DNA from: Tannerella sp.
GTDB taxonomy: Bacteria; Bacteroidota; Bacteroidia; Bacteroidales; Tannerellaceae
Assembly (NCBI GenBank): GCA_031268395.1
Contig: JAIRXI010000206.1
Span: 1 to 9,074, forward strand
Length of the DNA: 9,074 nt
Reading direction: 5' to 3'
The notes beneath the pieces are model-generated. The model worked only from the letters and a program-made list of their open reading frames with translations. It was not told the origin of the DNA and made no database searches. Position 1 is the first letter of the stretch. Each line of letters begins with the position of its first letter. This document shows positions 7,635 through 9,074 of this stretch, piece by piece. The translations under genes and the position numbers were made by a program.

Positions 7635-8717
7635 GTGAAGAAAGCTCCGGACATGGACCGGCGCATCGAAGCCTACAACCGCTATCACAACGGATACGGC
7701 GAAATCCTGATCCAGATGAATGTGGAAGATACGAATCTCGGCGTAGCCGAATACATCATCGACAAGCACCACATCGAAACCATCGAGCTGAAATGGGGAC
7801 AGGGAGCCAAATGTATCGGCGGTGAAATCAAGGTGGGTCAGCTGGAGCGCGCACTGGAACTGCAAAAACGCGGCTACATCGTGACGCCCGACCCGTCGGA
7901 TGCCATTGTCCAGGCGGCATACAAATCCGGCGCCATCAAGGAATTTGAACGTCACAGCCGGCTGGGATTTGTCACCGAAGACAGTTTCATGAAGGAAGTG
8001 GAACGGCTGCGCGCGCTGGGTTACAGGCGCATCACCCTCAAAACCGGCGCCTACAGCCTGAAAGAACTCGCAATGGCGATCAAGTATTGCTCGACGGCCG
8101 GGCTTGACCTCCTCACCATCGACGGCGCGTCGGGCGGAACGGGGATGAGTCCCTGGCGGATGATGGAAGAATGGGGCGTACCCTCAATCTATCTGCACAG
8201 CGCGGCCAGCGAATATGCCGGTATCCTCGCCTCGACGGGCGCACGTGTGCCCGACCTGGCTTTTGCCGGCGGATTCAGCTCCGAAGACGGCGTCTTCAAG
8301 GCCCTCGCCCTGGGTGCTCCGTACGTAAAGGCCGTCTGCATGGGACGCGCGCTGATGATCCCCGGCATGGTCGGCAAGAACATCGCCCACTGGATTGAGA
8401 AAGGAAACCTGCCTAAAAACGTCTCCGAATACGGTTCCTCACCGGAAGAAATATTCGTCAACTACGAAAAGGTAAAGGCCATTGTCGGCGCCGACGAAAT
8501 CAAACACATCCCGCTGGGCGCCATCGGCATATACAGTTATGCCGACAAGCTCAAGGTCGGCCTCCAGCAACTGATGGCCGGTGCGCGGCGTTTCAACATT
8601 TCGGTGATCACCCGCAACGAACTGATGTCCCTCACCGAAGAGTGTGCCCGGGTGACGGGTATCCCCTATCTGATGGACTGCTATCGGGAGGAAGCGCTGC
8701 AAATCCTGAAAGGATAA
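7635..8717 (+). CDS. Glutamate-synthase-like protein, C-terminal piece (FMN-binding barrel)
   Basis: Up to 360 residues if read from the GTG at 7635, or 354 from the ATG at 7653. It holds most of the FMN-binding TIM barrel of the GltB-like family: ETIELKWGQGAKCIGGEIKV, RITLKTGAYSLKELAMAIKY, LLTIDGASGGTGMSPWRMMEEWG, then DLAFAGGFSSEDGVFKALALGAPYVKAVCMGRALMIPG. These include the glycine-rich flavin phosphate-binding loops. The reaction is not settled for stand-alone members; glutamate synthase activity would need a glutaminase or ammonia source and an electron donor, neither encoded nearby. Separate expression would need reinitiation after the TAG; the spacing (6 nt to GTG) allows it, but no Shine-Dalgarno is seen. 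Sequence quality remains high to the TAA, so decay has not progressed if this is a pseudogene. It ends just before a strong terminator. Confidence 0.65.
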   Translation: MKKAPDMDRRIEAYNRYHNGYGEILIQMNVEDTNLGVAEYIIDKHHIETIELKWGQGAKCIGGEIKVGQLERALELQKRGYIVTPDPSDAIVQAAYKSGAIKEFERHSRLGFVTEDSFMKEVERLRALGYRRITLKTGAYSLKELAMAIKYCSTAGLDLLTIDGASGGTGMSPWRMMEEWGVPSIYLHSAASEYAGILASTGARVPDLAFAGGFSSEDGVFKALALGAPYVKAVCMGRALMIPGMVGKNIAHWIEKGNLPKNVSEYGSSPEEIFVNYEKVKAIVGADEIKHIPLGAIGIYSYADKLKVGLQQLMAGARRFNISVITRNELMSLTEECARVTGIPYLMDCYREEALQILKG

Positions 8718-8737
8718 AAATAAATCCCCCCTCCCTC

Positions 8738-8780
8738 CGTTCCGGAGATTTCAAACGAAGTCTCCGGAACGTTTGTTTTA
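8738..8780 (+). terminator. Intrinsic terminator after the glutamate-synthase-like gene
   Basis: CGTTCCGGAGA (8738-8748) pairs perfectly with TCTCCGGAACG (8761-8771) around a 12-nt loop, and the T-rich TTTGTTTTA follows directly. The stem begins 20 nt after the TAA at 8717. Confidence 0.87.
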
Positions 8781-8827
8781 TGCCACCATGTCCCTTCGCC
8801 GTTTTCCCTGTCGTGTCCGGAAGAGGG

Positions 8828-8870
8828 CCTGCCGGTAAAAAACGGCCCGTCCCGGTCAGGGACGGAATGT
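8828..8870 (-). repeat. Hairpin repeat unit A (inverted orientation)
   Basis: Read on the - strand, the unit is ACATTCCGTCCC, loop, GGGACGG, then GCCGTTTTTTACCGGCAGG. The stem CCGTCCC/GGGACGG occupies 8847-8865 with a 5-nt loop. Apart from two substitutions and a missing 17-nt insert it is the same as unit C at 9009-9068. The hairpin followed by GCC and six T resembles an intrinsic terminator on the - strand. Confidence 0.8.
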
Positions 8871-8904
8871 GGTCGGAACGGCCTTATTTCGCGCAGGGTA
8901 AGAC
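8868..8904 (+). repeat. Right arm of the 37-bp inverted repeat shared with the left end
   Basis: Reverse complement of 15-51 with 35 of 37 bases identical. It abuts unit A, and the same junction is recognisable in the left-end copy, so the conserved element is longer than the 37 bp (about 75-100 bp). Confidence 0.85.
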
Positions 8905-8956
8905 AGGCGGATGGACACCGCCCCGGTATATATCCGCCGTACCCCCTTTTTCGTCC

Positions 8957-9007
8957 ACATTCCGTCCCAGCCGGGACGGGTGATTATGTGGCGGGCCGTT
9001 TTCTACC
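8957..9007 (+). repeat. Hairpin repeat unit B
   Basis: ACATTCCGTCCC, a 4-nt loop and GGGACGG (stem 8962-8979), then a 15-nt insert (8980-8994), then GCCGTTTTCTACC. It is in direct orientation with unit C, whose equivalent base lies 52 nt downstream. The insert is unrelated to that of unit C. Confidence 0.78.
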
Positions 9008-9008
9008 A

Positions 9009-9068
9009 ACATTCCGTCCCTGGCCGGGACGGGCCACAGTGCATTGTGAGCCGTTTTTTATCGGCAGG
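9009..9068 (+). repeat. Hairpin repeat unit C
   Basis: ACATTCCGTCCC, a 5-nt loop and GGGACGG (stem 9014-9032), then a 17-nt insert (9033-9049), then GCCGTTTTTTATCGGCAGG. The insert contains its own near-palindrome, CACAGTGCATTGTG (9035-9048). Six T follow the GCCG, so the unit could act as a terminator on the + strand. Confidence 0.8.
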
Positions 9069-9074
9069 GCGTCC

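Larger units (their letters stand above)
7125..8717 (+). pseudogene. Glutamate-synthase-like FMN-domain protein, interrupted by one in-frame TAG
   Basis: Read through the TAG at codon 168, this is a single 530-codon gene of the FMN-binding glutamate synthase domain family (related to the central domain of GltB). It has no glutaminase domain and no NADPH-binding GltD-type domain. Both halves are in the same frame and both match the family without any further lesion. The N-terminus has a cysteine cluster; the barrel carries DGASGGTGMSPW at codons 333-344, the FMN/substrate loop of GltB. The break falls in a variable hydrophilic stretch between VCGIDPALEL and the conserved DMDRRIEAYNRYHNGYGEI segment. 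The cause could be a recent nonsense mutation, a base-call error, suppression or recoding, or a genuine two-piece gene. An indel is excluded because the frame is unchanged. The two pieces are also listed separately. Confidence 0.6.
8781..9074. other. Terminal non-coding region of about 290 nt built from repeats
   Basis: No convincing gene is seen. The region consists of three GC-rich hairpin units (8828-8870, 8957-9007, 9009-9068), the segment shared with the left end (8868-8904), and a further hairpin formed by GGCGGAT (8906-8912) and ATCCGCC (8932-8938). The region runs off the end of the window. Confidence 0.6.

Noticed and set aside
7626..7636. A-AAA-AAG type slippery sequence next to the TAG, suggesting programmed frameshifting
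   Set aside because: The slippery run lies after the stop, and the same frame is used on both sides, so a -1 shift would neither bypass the stop nor restore the reading frame.
8642..8983. Open frame of 113 codons on the + strand across the end of the glutamate-synthase-like gene
   Set aside because: It runs through the terminator and into the repeat region and has no recognisable domain.
8821..9074. CRISPR array
   Set aside because: Only three units, one of them inverted, inserts of 0-17 nt and no cas genes; each unit is a hairpin with conserved flanks on both sides.

Overview
The window looks like a chromosomal core-gene segment from a fairly GC-rich member of the Bacteroidales; an Alistipes/Rikenellaceae-like organism is my best guess. 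The grounds are: the run DUF4271 - uroporphyrinogen-III synthase - RNase P protein - YidD - short TatD, which I associate with Bacteroidales; a LeuRS with the long insertions seen in that phylum; almost no Shine-Dalgarno sequences; and upstream motifs of the Bacteroidetes -7 type (TAnnTTTG, seen as TACCTTTGC before leuS and before hemD). The genus is an inference. All genes found lie on the + strand.

Layout. Positions 1-205 are intergenic: a diverged copy of a repeat (about 15-76), then a probable promoter. leuS (206-3022) is complete. It is followed by a run of closely spaced or overlapping genes: a YitT-family membrane protein (3066-3938), a DUF4271 membrane protein (3950-4681), hemD (4672-5442, overlapping its upstream neighbour by 10 nt), rnpA (5432-5833, overlapping hemD by 11 nt), yidD (5885-6106) and a tatD-like hydrolase (6134-6781). 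A 343-nt gap (6782-7124) holds a perfect 14-bp palindrome, a hairpin and a possible promoter. Next comes a glutamate-synthase-like FMN-domain gene (7125-8717), interrupted by one in-frame TAG at 7626-7628 and closed by a clear intrinsic terminator (8738-8780). The last 300 nt (8781-9074) carry no convincing gene. They hold three GC-rich hairpin repeat units, the first inverted relative to the other two.

How the genes relate. leuS charges tRNA-Leu. hemD acts in tetrapyrrole synthesis, rnpA in tRNA 5' maturation, and yidD in membrane-protein insertion. The cluster looks like one or two housekeeping transcription units held together by translational overlap, with a likely extra promoter inside the DUF4271 gene serving hemD-rnpA.

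Points most worth a second look: (1) the single amber codon in an otherwise intact glutamate-synthase-like gene, together with a TAG-TAG-(3 codons)-TGA ending on the YitT gene whose TGA would overlap the next ATG; (2) a 37-bp inverted repeat (35/37 identical) linking the two ends of the window; (3) the terminal hairpin units, which share flanks but differ by a 0-, 15- or 17-nt insert at the same position.
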